Source of the DNA: Flavobacteriales bacterium UBA6051
Lineage (GTDB): Bacteria > Bacteroidota > Bacteroidia > Flavobacteriales_D > Crocinitomicaceae
Reading direction: 5' to 3'
DNA: 64,000 bases
Assembly (NCBI GenBank): GCA_002427735.1
Contig: DIYP01000007.1
Coordinates: forward strand, 124,001 to 188,000
A program made the position numbers and the translations under genes. Below are positions 34,329 through 43,477 of this stretch, in pieces (positions within the stretch are counted from its first letter, which is position 1; the number at the start of each line of letters is the position of its first letter). Below the pieces are notes generated by a model, which was given only the letters and a program-made list of their open reading frames with translations, was not told the DNA's origin and did not search any database.

Positions 34329-36863
34329 CTAAACAAGTCCTTTGCTCGCGAGGAATTCTTCCAGACTTGCTTCGTCTGCGTAGAGCACCTCGCGGGCTTT
34401 ACTTCCTCTGAAAGCTCCAATTATTCCCATTCCTTCTAGCTGATCAACAATTCTACCTGCGCGGTTATACCCCAGTTTGAGTTTACGTTGCAATAAGCTT
34501 GCAGAACCTTGTTGATGCATAACAACGATTCTTGCCGCATCGGCGAACAAAGCATCTAAGTCATCATCATCCATGCTTCCGCCCCCTTCGGCAGATTCGC
34601 CAACATATTCGGGGAGCAATAGCGCTTCTGGATACGCTCTTTGGTCTCCAATGAATGTACAGATCTCATCAACTTCAGGAGTGTCTACGAATCCACACTG
34701 TAAGCGAATTACGTCTTGTCCTGTGCTGATAAGCATGTCTCCTCGGCCAATGAGTTGATCTGCTCCAGAAGCATCTAATATAGTTCTGGAGTCAATTTTA
34801 GAAAGAACTCTGAACGCTATTCTAGCAGGGAAGTTTGCCTTAATCATACCAGTAATTACGTTTACGGAAGGACGTTGTGTTGCTACAATAAGGTGGATTC
34901 CAATTGCACGCGCCAATTGTGCAATCCTTGCAATCGGTTGTTCGACTTCCTTACCGGCTGTCATAATTAAGTCGGCAAACTCATCGATAAGTACGACAAT
35001 GTATGGTAAATAGCGATGTCCTTTCTCAGGGTTGAGCTTTCTATCAATGAACTTTTGATTGTATTCTTTAATATTTCTTACCTGGGCGGCTTTCAGAAGT
35101 TCGTAGCGCTGATCCATTTCTATACATAATGAATTCAGCGTATTTACAACCTTGCTCGTATCTGTTATGATAGCGTCTTCTTCATCTGGAAGTTTAGCTA
35201 AGAAGTGACGCTCAATTCTGTTGTACAACGTGAGCTCTACCTTTTTCGGATCGACCAGTACGAATTTTACCTGAGCAGGGTGCTTTTTATACAATAATGA
35301 GATCAAGATAGCATTCAGACCAACCGACTTACCTTGTCCTGTAGCACCAGCAACCAGAAGGTGGGGCATTTTACAAAGATCAAAAGTGAAGGTCTCATTG
35401 GTAATGGTTTTTCCCATTACTACAGGAAGCTCAAAGTTTGATTCCTGAAACTTTTTTGAGGCGATCAGTGAACGCATACTTACCATTTCAGGCTTGCTAT
35501 TGGGAACTTCAATACCGATAGTTCCTTTTCCGGGAATTGGAGCAATAATTCGAATTCCAAGAGCCGCAAGACTCAACGCAATGTCGTCCTCTAGATTCTT
35601 AATTTTAGAGATACGGACGCCTGGAGCAGGAACAATTTCATATAATGTTACTGTTGGACCTACTGTTGCGCGTATCTTTGAAATCTCAATTTTATAATTC
35701 GATAATGTTTGAACAATTCGGTTCTTATTCTCTTCAAGTTCCGTTTTGTCTACAGAGCCACTTTGCCCTCCATAATCTTTAAGCAAATCAATTGGCGGGA
35801 GTGCGTAATTGGCAAGGTCTAATTTAGGGTCGTATTCCCCATATTCTTTTCTTTTGCTATCAACTTCATCTTCTGTTAAAGATTTGTCCTCTTCTTCCTC
35901 TTTAGCAATTTCAACGGAGAATTCTTCGTCATCCGAAGTTGTCTCTACAGGAACCTCAGTGCTCAGATTAACCTCATCAGGAGTAGTCTCATCAATCACT
36001 TCGCTATGCTCATTTTCTTCCAGCGCAATTTCGACTTCTTGTTCTTCTTCCTGTTCTTCATCAGTGAAATGAACAGTTTTGGCAATAAGGTCGTCTTTCG
36101 TTTGATCTGGACTCAAGATATTAGATACCGACATATCGTTTTCGTCCAGATGTTCACTTGTTTCTTCATGTTTCGCCTCTTTGAAGCGCGAAAAACCAAG
36201 AAATGCAAGCATCTTTTTAAGATCCACATTGAAGGTAATCAAGGCGAAAATATACCCTGTACCAATTAGCAAGAAAATAGCACCAAAACTTCCTAAAGAT
36301 AGCCTCAACCAATCATTGAGTTGAAAGCCAAAGGCACCACCGAGATAGCTAATGTGTCCAGAGAAAAAACCCAAAAAAGCACTGAGCCAAACGGTGAAGA
36401 GTGCAGATGCCGTTAAGGTTTTTGATACTGGTAATACGGAGATGTTGAATAGCGCTTTGAAGCCGAGTACAAAGAATACAAGTGGAAAAGCGAAAGAAGC
36501 TAGTCCAAACCAACGATAAACGAGTAGGTGGGAAGTCCAAGCGCCAAATTTACCAAGCCAGTTAGCCACTGGCTCATCGTTTCCATCGAATAAAAACTCA
36601 AAGAGTCCTTTCGACATAACTCGATTCTGGTCAGCTTCCCAAGTCAATAAGTAGGAAAAGTTAGCCAAGAAAAGATAGACGGAAAGTAAAAGCAGTCCGA
36701 CACCAATACTCGATTTTACCTTCTTGGTGTTAAATCGATCTCTTAATTGGTCAATTACAGAGGGATTACTCTTCTTTTTAGTAGAACCTTTCCGCTTTTT
36801 CTTAGCAGGCTCTTTCTTCTTTTTTTCTTCCCCTTTCGCTGTAAATTCGTTCTCTTCAGTCAT
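34329..36863 (-). CDS. ftsK: DNA translocase FtsK/SpoIIIE
   Basis: The 844-residue protein has a basic N-terminus, about four membrane helices (about 52-210), an acidic Glu-rich linker (about 225-350), and a C-terminal motor. The motor shows Walker A in AGATGQGKSVGLN, Walker B in VVLIDEFADL, RPSVNVITG, and a winged-helix gamma domain at the end (SLLQRKLKLGYNRAGRIVDQLE). FtsK moves chromosome ends through the septum during division and promotes dimer resolution. The linker is short compared with E. coli FtsK, normal for the SpoIIIE-like form. The ATG at 36863 is supported. Confidence 0.96.
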   Translation of the reverse strand: MTEENEFTAKGEEKKKKEPAKKKRKGSTKKKSNPSVIDQLRDRFNTKKVKSSIGVGLLLLSVYLFLANFSYLLTWEADQNRVMSKGLFEFLFDGNDEPVANWLGKFGAWTSHLLVYRWFGLASFAFPLVFFVLGFKALFNISVLPVSKTLTASALFTVWLSAFLGFFSGHISYLGGAFGFQLNDWLRLSLGSFGAIFLLIGTGYIFALITFNVDLKKMLAFLGFSRFKEAKHEETSEHLDENDMSVSNILSPDQTKDDLIAKTVHFTDEEQEEEQEVEIALEENEHSEVIDETTPDEVNLSTEVPVETTSDDEEFSVEIAKEEEEDKSLTEDEVDSKRKEYGEYDPKLDLANYALPPIDLLKDYGGQSGSVDKTELEENKNRIVQTLSNYKIEISKIRATVGPTVTLYEIVPAPGVRISKIKNLEDDIALSLAALGIRIIAPIPGKGTIGIEVPNSKPEMVSMRSLIASKKFQESNFELPVVMGKTITNETFTFDLCKMPHLLVAGATGQGKSVGLNAILISLLYKKHPAQVKFVLVDPKKVELTLYNRIERHFLAKLPDEEDAIITDTSKVVNTLNSLCIEMDQRYELLKAAQVRNIKEYNQKFIDRKLNPEKGHRYLPYIVVLIDEFADLIMTAGKEVEQPIARIAQLARAIGIHLIVATQRPSVNVITGMIKANFPARIAFRVLSKIDSRTILDASGADQLIGRGDMLISTGQDVIRLQCGFVDTPEVDEICTFIGDQRAYPEALLLPEYVGESAEGGGSMDDDDLDALFADAARIVVMHQQGSASLLQRKLKLGYNRAGRIVDQLEGMGIIGAFRGSKAREVLYADEASLEEFLASKGLV

Positions 36864-36951
36864 TCGAAATCTGTATCTTACGAAGATAGTTAGGAATCAC
36901 AGTAGTGAGTGATAGACTAAATCAGAAGTTTACACAAGACAGTGTTAGTTT

Positions 36952-37653
36952 TCAGTCATTGGAGGGAGGTCCCTCCTGAGATTCCAGCATTTTTTCCAGA
37001 AAATCATCAAAGGAAACACGTTCATAGTCTGATGGTATACCAAACAAATCACGATTAGGACTATACTCATTGATACGAATCAATTCATAATCGAAAGTAG
37101 CGTCAGTTGTGTATACACTGTATCTGACTGGAAGTCCTGGGATACCTTCAAAAGTGTTGTGATACTTTTTGTCAATATCCTTGAAGTAAAGGAATTCAAT
37201 AGGTTCATCAAACTCTGGATGAGACGCTAGTATTCTATTTGCCTTCCTTCCTAGAACCTTACGTTTAAAGCACTTTTTTTCAAATGTGTATTTGTTAGTT
37301 GAAGTTGAGTCATTCTTTTTTATCGACAAATCGGCCTGAATAGCGAACTTTCCAACTGGCGAATCTAGTAATAGGTATGATTTATTCTTCTCAATATGCC
37401 TAATCGTTACTTGCATACCAAGTTGCTGGGTGAAGTTTTCTGTTCTAACAATTGTATCGTTGGTGTATACAATCATCCGATTCTCTGGAATTAAAGCTTG
37501 CATAGCTGTATCTCTTACTGTGATCTTATATTCCAAAACTCCTGTGAATTTACCTTTCTGAGCGAGTGAAAAAGTTACGGATAAGAGACACAAAACACAT
37601 GTCATTATCAGTGTTAAGATGCTTTCCTTTGATAGTTGATACAGTTTCACCAT
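36952..37653 (-). CDS. Secreted GLPGLI-family-like protein
   Basis: The 233-residue protein has a long N-region and a signal peptide (SILTLIMTCVLCLLSVTFSLAQ). The mature part has the pattern of GLPGLI proteins: an N-terminal GVLEYKITV strand, a central segment, and EGIPGLPVRYSV near residue 165, matching the family-naming motif with changes. GLPGLI proteins are Bacteroidetes envelope proteins of unknown role, sometimes linked to porphyrin or TonB functions. It is divergent from the arginase gene, with a palindrome between them. Confidence 0.75.
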   Translation of the reverse strand: MVKLYQLSKESILTLIMTCVLCLLSVTFSLAQKGKFTGVLEYKITVRDTAMQALIPENRMIVYTNDTIVRTENFTQQLGMQVTIRHIEKNKSYLLLDSPVGKFAIQADLSIKKNDSTSTNKYTFEKKCFKRKVLGRKANRILASHPEFDEPIEFLYFKDIDKKYHNTFEGIPGLPVRYSVYTTDATFDYELIRINEYSPNRDLFGIPSDYERVSFDDFLEKMLESQEGPPSND

Positions 37654-37726
37654 ATATTATTTGAACGAGCTTAAATTGAAAAGTTACCTCAAATGCTAAA
37701 ATTAATGGAATATACCATTTCTCCAT

Positions 37727-37758
37727 CACCTATAGGTGTAGAGATTATACTATTTTTG
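37727..37758 (+). promoter_or_regulatory. Candidate arginase-argS promoter with 12-bp palindrome
   Basis: CACCTATAGGTG (37727-37738) is a perfect 12-bp palindrome, and TATTTTTG (37751-37758) is an exact TAnnTTTG match 16 nt before the ATG at 37775. The palindrome stands where a -33 element should be, and no TTG is present, which suggests activator or repressor control. The regulator is unknown. Confidence 0.45.
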
Positions 37759-37774
37759 TCATGCAATTTTTAGT

Positions 37775-38728
37775 ATGAAAAAGAAGATAAAACTAATTGT
37801 CAATAAATCAGAAATCACAGCTGGAACGCGAGGTGCATCATTGGGACCGGAGGCTGTTATGACAGCAGCAAGAAAGGAAAATAATCTCTTTTTTGGAGCT
37901 TTTGAAAAAGAATATATCCAAGATGCAAATTATATGCTGGATCAAGAGGTGAAATATCCGAATGCTAAGCGCATAGAAGGGTTGATTAAAGTGTTCGAAG
38001 ATGTTTCTTCAAAGGTGAAGGGAGTGATGAATGAAGGATCTTTCCCGCTAATACTTGCCGGTGATCACGGTTCCGCAGGAGGAACAATTGCCGGAGTGAA
38101 AGCTGCAAATCCTGATAAACGACTTGGTGTAGTTTGGATTGATGCTCACGGAGATTTGCATACACCTCATACAACACCCTCCGGTAATATGCATGGAATG
38201 CCTTTGGCAACAGCACTTGGAGAAGATAATTTACCAGAACGAAGTAATGATCTTGCATCGGGTGTTGTTGATTTGTGGCAACAGTTGAAAGATACGGGAG
38301 TTAAAGGCCCCAAAATTAGTCCTTCCGATCTTGTTTTTATCGCTGTTCGTGATACTGAAAGGCAAGAGGATGCAATGATTGAGCGTTTGAACATTACCAA
38401 TCATACGGTGGACCAGGTGCGGTCTAAGGGAAAAGAAACAATTCTCCAAGAAACACTCGACCAATTGCGTAATTGTGATATCATTTATGTCTCATTTGAC
38501 GTTGATTCAATGGATCCGGCTCATACTTCTCATGGGACGGGAACACCGGTTGAAAATGGCTTGTTTCCAGATGAAGCTGCCTATTTCTTAGAAGGTTTGG
38601 CAAAGCATGAAAAAACGAAATGTATAGAATTTGTTGAGGTAAACCCATGTCTTGATGAAAAAACGAATAAAATGGCGGAGGTCACTTTTGATCTTTTAGA
38701 GAAAACGGTAAAAGCCCTACAGAGCTAG
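37775..38728 (+). CDS. Arginase/ureohydrolase-family protein
   Basis: The 317-residue protein carries the binuclear manganese site of ureohydrolases: AGDHGS (95-100), WIDAHGDLHTP (121-131), NMHGMP (138-143) and FDVDSMDP (241-248), then EVNP near the C-terminus. It probably hydrolyses arginine to ornithine and urea, and the N-terminal ITAGTRGASLGPEAV fits arginase rather than agmatinase. The usual GGDHS is AGDHG here, keeping the metal His. argS follows 4 bp later, so both genes that use arginine are co-expressed. Confidence 0.88.
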   Translation: MKKKIKLIVNKSEITAGTRGASLGPEAVMTAARKENNLFFGAFEKEYIQDANYMLDQEVKYPNAKRIEGLIKVFEDVSSKVKGVMNEGSFPLILAGDHGSAGGTIAGVKAANPDKRLGVVWIDAHGDLHTPHTTPSGNMHGMPLATALGEDNLPERSNDLASGVVDLWQQLKDTGVKGPKISPSDLVFIAVRDTERQEDAMIERLNITNHTVDQVRSKGKETILQETLDQLRNCDIIYVSFDVDSMDPAHTSHGTGTPVENGLFPDEAAYFLEGLAKHEKTKCIEFVEVNPCLDEKTNKMAEVTFDLLEKTVKALQS

Positions 38729-38732
38729 AAGT

Positions 38733-40628
38733 ATGGAAAATCAAATTAAAAATGTACTGATAGAAAATGCCGAAAGTTTGTTCGGTATGCCGATTGAAGA
38801 GAAGCTGATACAGTTTCAAAAAACACGTAAAGATGTAGAAGGGGATTTAACGCTTGTTATTTTTCCATTTGTTAAGCTTCTTAGATGCTCTCCTGCTGAT
38901 GCTGGTGAAAAAATCGGAACATTGCTTGTTGAACGCATAGAGCACATCGAGCGGTTTGAAGTGGTCAGTGGTTTTCTAAATCTTATTATTGCTGCAGACT
39001 ATTGGCTGAATGCTTTGACCGATATGGAGAAGCAACCGCATTATGGTTTTGCTGAAGAGAATAGTAAGCCAACAGTTATGGTTGAGTATTCTTCGCCGAA
39101 TACGAATAAACCGTTGCACCTTGGGCACTTGAGAAATATCTTTCTTGGGTATTCCGTAGCCGAAATTTTAAAAGCGAACGGCCATAAAGTGGTGAAAACT
39201 CAGATCATCAATGACCGTGGGATTCATATTTGTAAAAGTATGTTGGCATGGGAAAAGTATTCACCTCTCAACTCAGATGGAGAACGCGAGACACCTGCTA
39301 ATACAGGTGTGAAAGGAGATAAACTCGTTGGTAAATACTATGTAGAGTTTGATAAGCATTTCAATGCGCAGGCAAAAGATATTATTGCTGATTGGGACAA
39401 TGGAATTTTTGACGGGTTCCCTGAGGATGTTGTAGCGGAATATAAGAAGTTAACAACTTCAAAGGAGGAGAAAGATGAAAAGGCGATAGCCGGTATTGAT
39501 GCAAAGATTAAAGACTTGGCCAAGAATCAAGCTCCCATCTTGTTGGAAGCCAAAGAGATGCTCATCAAGTGGGAAGCAAAAGATCCGCAAGTGTATTTAT
39601 TGTGGACAACGATGAACGGTTGGGTATATGAAGGCTTTGATGCAACTTATTATCAAATGGGGGTGGATTTCGATAAGTTGTATTATGAATCGGATACGTT
39701 TCTCCTTGGTAAAGATTTGGTCGCAGAGGGATTGAAAAATGGCGTTTTCTTCAAAAAGGATGATGGGTCTGTATGGATTGACCTTAGCGATGAGGGGTTA
39801 GACGAGAAGTTGGTACTTCGATCAGATGGAACGGCTGTTTACATGACACAAGATGTTGGTACCGCTGTGGATCGCTATAAAGATTATCCAGATTTAGAGG
39901 CAATCATCTACACCGTAGGGAATGAGCAAGATTACCACTTTAAAGTACTGTTCCTCATTTTGGAGAAGCTAGGCTTTTCATGGGCGGAAAATTGTTACCA
40001 TTTATCTTATGGAATGGTGGATTTACCTTCCGGAAGAATGAAATCGAGAGAAGGAACCGTTGTTGATGCGGATGATTTAATGTCAGACGTGGTAGAGAAA
40101 GCTCGGGAAATGACTGAAGAGCGAGGACATATAGAGGGAATGTCTCAGGAAGAAAGGGAGGCTTTGTACGATTTAATCGGAATGGGGGGCTTAAAGTATT
40201 ACCTGATGAAAGTTGACCCAAAAAAGCGTATGCTTTTTAATCCTGAAGAGTCGATTGAGCTTAATGGGAACACAGGACCTTTCATTCAGTACACACATGC
40301 GAGAATCAAATCGTTGCTAAGAAAAGCGGGAGATGTCGGTGAACTATCTTCAGTGAGCATATTACCTGAGGAAAAGGAGATTCTAAAGCATCTCGTTGAG
40401 TTTCCATCAGTAGTAGGAGAGGCGGGTAAAAATTATTCTCCGGCTTTATTAGCGAATTACGCGTATGAACTGGTAAAACTATACAACCATTTTTATCAGA
40501 GCATCCCAGTTCGAAATGAAGAGAAAGACGATTTGAGAACTATGCGATTATTGTTGAGTAAAAATGTCGCTAAAGTTGTAGATTTGAGCATGGGGCTATT
40601 GGGAATAAGCGTTCCCGAGCAAATGTAA
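38733..40628 (+). CDS. argS: Arginyl-tRNA synthetase
   Basis: The 631-residue class I synthetase has an N-terminal Arg-specific Add1 domain (about 1-100), YSSPNTNKPLHLGHLRN with the HIGH motif at 129-132, a Rossmann core, a KMSKS-like loop in SGRMKSREG, and a helical anticodon-binding domain at the C-terminus ending with the family-typical VPEQM. An acidic/lysine-rich insertion around residues 200-280 makes it longer than many ArgS proteins, as is usual in Bacteroidetes. It charges tRNA(Arg). It lies between the arginase and DUF389 genes, with gaps of 4 bp on both sides. Confidence 0.96.
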   Translation: MENQIKNVLIENAESLFGMPIEEKLIQFQKTRKDVEGDLTLVIFPFVKLLRCSPADAGEKIGTLLVERIEHIERFEVVSGFLNLIIAADYWLNALTDMEKQPHYGFAEENSKPTVMVEYSSPNTNKPLHLGHLRNIFLGYSVAEILKANGHKVVKTQIINDRGIHICKSMLAWEKYSPLNSDGERETPANTGVKGDKLVGKYYVEFDKHFNAQAKDIIADWDNGIFDGFPEDVVAEYKKLTTSKEEKDEKAIAGIDAKIKDLAKNQAPILLEAKEMLIKWEAKDPQVYLLWTTMNGWVYEGFDATYYQMGVDFDKLYYESDTFLLGKDLVAEGLKNGVFFKKDDGSVWIDLSDEGLDEKLVLRSDGTAVYMTQDVGTAVDRYKDYPDLEAIIYTVGNEQDYHFKVLFLILEKLGFSWAENCYHLSYGMVDLPSGRMKSREGTVVDADDLMSDVVEKAREMTEERGHIEGMSQEEREALYDLIGMGGLKYYLMKVDPKKRMLFNPEESIELNGNTGPFIQYTHARIKSLLRKAGDVGELSSVSILPEEKEILKHLVEFPSVVGEAGKNYSPALLANYAYELVKLYNHFYQSIPVRNEEKDDLRTMRLLLSKNVAKVVDLSMGLLGISVPEQM

Positions 40629-40632
40629 GAGA

Positions 40633-41958
40633 ATGAAAGAAGGTTCTTGGTTAAATAACTTGTTTAATTTCCTGCATCTTACGCATGAACAAGAAGATCA
40701 TGCCCTCGTGCATGATTCGATCGAGAAGGCAGTTGTTTTTCGGGGAACCAACCTTTGGATTTTAATTTTTGCAATCCTTATTGCTTCCGTAGGGTTAAAC
40801 ATGAACTCTACAGCAGTTATAATTGGTGCCATGTTGATTTCACCGTTAATGGGGCCAATCAACGGTATTGGCTACAGTGTTGCTACCTATAATTATCCAC
40901 TGTTTAGAAAGTCGTTAAAGAATTTTGGTTTTTCGACCAGTGCGGCGCTTGTAACATCCACCTTATATTTCATAATGACCCCTATACATACGGAGCATTC
41001 TGAGATTTTAGCACGTACCAGTCCAACCATCTATGATGTGCTCATAGCTATGTTTGGAGGATTAGCGGGTATTGTAGCGATTACAAGTAAGAATAAAGGG
41101 AACGTAATCCCTGGGGTAGCGATTGCAACGGCCTTGATGCCTCCGCTTTGTGCAGCCGGGTACGGTCTTTCAATCTGGAACTGGAACTATTTTTTAGGGG
41201 CTTTATACCTTTTCACGATAAACTCAGTATTCATTGCTTTGTCTTCTATGATAGTTTCACAACTGTTGAAATTTCCAAAGCAAACACATTTACTTTCTCG
41301 AGAGATTAAGAATAAGAATATTGCAATCATTGTCCTGATTTTCCTTACCGTTGTGCCTAGTTTTTACCTTGGTTTTACCTTGGTAAAAAAGGAAAACTTT
41401 GTCAATACTGCAGAGGGATTTGTGAAGGAAGTAGGGTCTTGGGAAGGAAACATTTTGTTGAGGAATTCTATCAATGGCGATACGCGTGAAATTAACTTAC
41501 TATATGCAGGAAACGAGTTTGATAGTTTATCAGTAGAGCGTTTGTACGCCAAAGCAGATGACCTAGGGCTTGGAGACGCTGTTTTAATTGTTAAGCAAGG
41601 CCTGAAAATTAACGACTACGATAAATTGGCAAAGAGTAATGATGAGTTTGACGCCATCAATGATGAGGTGAATAGACTGCGTTCAACACTTTTGTTTAAG
41701 GAAAAGTCCATAGATAGCTTGCGCGCTATCCCAATGCTAGGGCAATCACTTTTGAATGAAATAAAATCCATTTACCCATCTGTGAATTCCTGTTCATATG
41801 CTGTTTCTGATTGCTACGTAGACTCCCTCGATAAATGTGTTCCCGTTTCTATGGTTTACCTGGGCTTATCAGAAGAGATAGAGGAAGAGGAAAAGGTTAA
41901 GATAGAACGTTGGTTGAAGAGCCGATTAAAGACAAAGGCGGTTTTACTGCATTTCTAA
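40633..41958 (+). CDS. DUF389 membrane protein (TIGR00341-like)
   Basis: The 441-residue protein has about six membrane helices in residues 40-250 with the DUF389 core: LNMNSTAVIIGAMLISPLMGP, GLAGIVAITSKNKGNVIPGVAIATALMPPLCAAGYGL in two consecutive blocks, then a C-terminal extracytoplasmic or soluble region of ~190 residues that looks unrelated to the family core. Its function is unknown; a transport role has been suggested for the family but not shown. It follows argS by 4 bp and ends overlapping the convergent maf gene by 4 bp. Confidence 0.88.
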   Translation: MKEGSWLNNLFNFLHLTHEQEDHALVHDSIEKAVVFRGTNLWILIFAILIASVGLNMNSTAVIIGAMLISPLMGPINGIGYSVATYNYPLFRKSLKNFGFSTSAALVTSTLYFIMTPIHTEHSEILARTSPTIYDVLIAMFGGLAGIVAITSKNKGNVIPGVAIATALMPPLCAAGYGLSIWNWNYFLGALYLFTINSVFIALSSMIVSQLLKFPKQTHLLSREIKNKNIAIIVLIFLTVVPSFYLGFTLVKKENFVNTAEGFVKEVGSWEGNILLRNSINGDTREINLLYAGNEFDSLSVERLYAKADDLGLGDAVLIVKQGLKINDYDKLAKSNDEFDAINDEVNRLRSTLLFKEKSIDSLRAIPMLGQSLLNEIKSIYPSVNSCSYAVSDCYVDSLDKCVPVSMVYLGLSEEIEEEEKVKIERWLKSRLKTKAVLLHF

Positions 41959-42527
41959 GCAAATTCTCTCTTTAGTGTTGCATATAGATCATGCAATGGA
42001 AGTCCCATTACATTGTAATAACAACCATCAATTTTTCGTACTCCAATGTACCCAATCCATTCTTGAATTCCATATGACCCGGCTTTGTCCATAGGCTGGA
42101 ATTTATTGATGTAGTGTCTTATCTCCTCATTGGTAATCTCTGAAAAATAAACTTTTGTAATCGACGAAAAGCTAATCTGCTTATGAGTGCTGATTAAAGA
42201 AACACCAGTCACAACTTCATGCATATCTCCAGAAAGGGAAGAAATCATTCCAAAAGCGTCCTCCTCATTCTTGGGCTTGCCAATGATTTTCTTGTTATGT
42301 AATACCACTGTGTCAGAAGTAACCAATACTTCACCTTCTCGCAAGCCGGATTGAAGCGGTTCGGCTTTAAGTTTAGCCAAATATTCAGGGACTTTGTATT
42401 GATCCAGATCCTCTGGGTAGATTTCTTCAACTTCTTTCAGACGGACTTCAAAGGGAAGTCCAAGTTCTTTAATTAAAGCCTGGCGTCGAGGGGATTTTGA
42501 TGCGAGAATGAGCTTAATAGAATCCAT
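41955..42527 (-). CDS. maf: Maf-family nucleotide pyrophosphatase
   Basis: The 190-residue protein starts IKLILASKSPRRQALIKEL, the conserved Maf P-loop-like motif, and continues with VTSDTVV, KPKNEEDAFGMI and DKAGSYGIQ. It hydrolyses non-canonical or canonical nucleoside triphosphates (dTTP/UTP in the YhdE-like group) in the cytoplasm. The length is normal. The ATG at 42527 overlaps the UbiA-family gene's end by 14 bp, placing it third in the porE-like/ubiA/maf operon. Confidence 0.93.
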   Translation of the reverse strand: MDSIKLILASKSPRRQALIKELGLPFEVRLKEVEEIYPEDLDQYKVPEYLAKLKAEPLQSGLREGEVLVTSDTVVLHNKKIIGKPKNEEDAFGMISSLSGDMHEVVTGVSLISTHKQISFSSITKVYFSEITNEEIRHYINKFQPMDKAGSYGIQEWIGYIGVRKIDGCYYNVMGLPLHDLYATLKREFA

Positions 42528-43473
42528 AAAGAAGAAGTATTGTCCAGTAAATTGGGCTAATCAATCCAAAAACCATAGAGAGTTTAATCAAATGGTTGAT
42601 GGATCTGAAGTGACGCTTCTCTGTTGCCTTAAATAAAATAAGAAATGACATGAGCACTGTCAACGCAGCTAGAATAATTGGGAGCATTGATATAAAGCTG
42701 ATCTCATTAAAAAAGAACCAGACAATCATCGTACTAACTACAGAGCCACATAAAACAAAAGCCGCAACCCACTTTGTTTTTCGATAGCCGAGTACAATGG
42801 GCAATGTTTGAGCTTTCAATTTTTTATCGCCTTCGACATCTTCCATGTCTTTTACAATTTCTCTTGCCAGATTAAGTAAAAATGCAAAAGTTGCTAATCC
42901 AAACGCAAGCCATAAAATATAATTTGACCCTTTATATTGATCAAACGGGAAGAGGGTTTCAGCGATAGTTTGACTTTTCAAATTGTATAATTGATGGAAG
43001 TAGAACCCCACCAGTATGGTCACAAGCCCCGTCAAAGCAGCAATAACAATGTTTCCCGTGAGAAACTTTCGCTTGAGATACATGGAGTAGAACCAAAGCA
43101 AGTTAATCGTCAAAAGGTGAATGAACAGGTACCAGAAGGTTTCCAGTGTCCAACTTAGATAAACGGCAATGCTGAAAGCCACAAAATTGAGTCCCCAGTG
43201 TGTGACAATGGCAACGCGCCTCTTAACATGAACACCAATTATGAGTCGTTCTGGTTTGTTGATTCTGTCTGCGCGAACATCAAAGTAATCATTAATAATA
43301 TTACCCGCTGCTGCAATCATAACGGTTGATACAACGAGTAAAAAATAAGTCCCTGAAAACAAACTATGTTCATCAGTCGCGCCATAGATGGAATCAAAAT
43401 ACCATCCAATTCCATACATTGTTAATGTTACAATAATCAGGTTTACAGGCCGAATAAGTCGGATAAAATGCAT
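42514..43473 (-). CDS. UbiA-family prenyltransferase, geranylgeranylglycerol-phosphate-type
   Basis: The 319-residue membrane protein has about eight or nine helices and the two Asp-rich motifs of UbiA enzymes: NIINDYFDVRADRINKPERLI (first motif near residue 55) and a second one, EIVKDMEDVEGDKKL. These bind the prenyl diphosphate through magnesium. Flavobacterial proteins with this pattern are usually annotated as geranylgeranylglycerol-phosphate geranylgeranyltransferase, but the true acceptor in Bacteroidetes is uncertain; a quinone or heme precursor is possible. It lies 4 bp after the PorE-like gene. Confidence 0.88.
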   Translation of the reverse strand: MHFIRLIRPVNLIIVTLTMYGIGWYFDSIYGATDEHSLFSGTYFLLVVSTVMIAAAGNIINDYFDVRADRINKPERLIIGVHVKRRVAIVTHWGLNFVAFSIAVYLSWTLETFWYLFIHLLTINLLWFYSMYLKRKFLTGNIVIAALTGLVTILVGFYFHQLYNLKSQTIAETLFPFDQYKGSNYILWLAFGLATFAFLLNLAREIVKDMEDVEGDKKLKAQTLPIVLGYRKTKWVAAFVLCGSVVSTMIVWFFFNEISFISMLPIILAALTVLMSFLILFKATEKRHFRSINHLIKLSMVFGLISPIYWTILLLYGFY

Positions 43474-43477
43474 TGAG

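Noticed and set aside
35809..36072. Ser-rich open frame on the plus strand within ftsK
   Set aside because: It is the antisense of the Glu-rich linker of FtsK; low-complexity composition explains its length.
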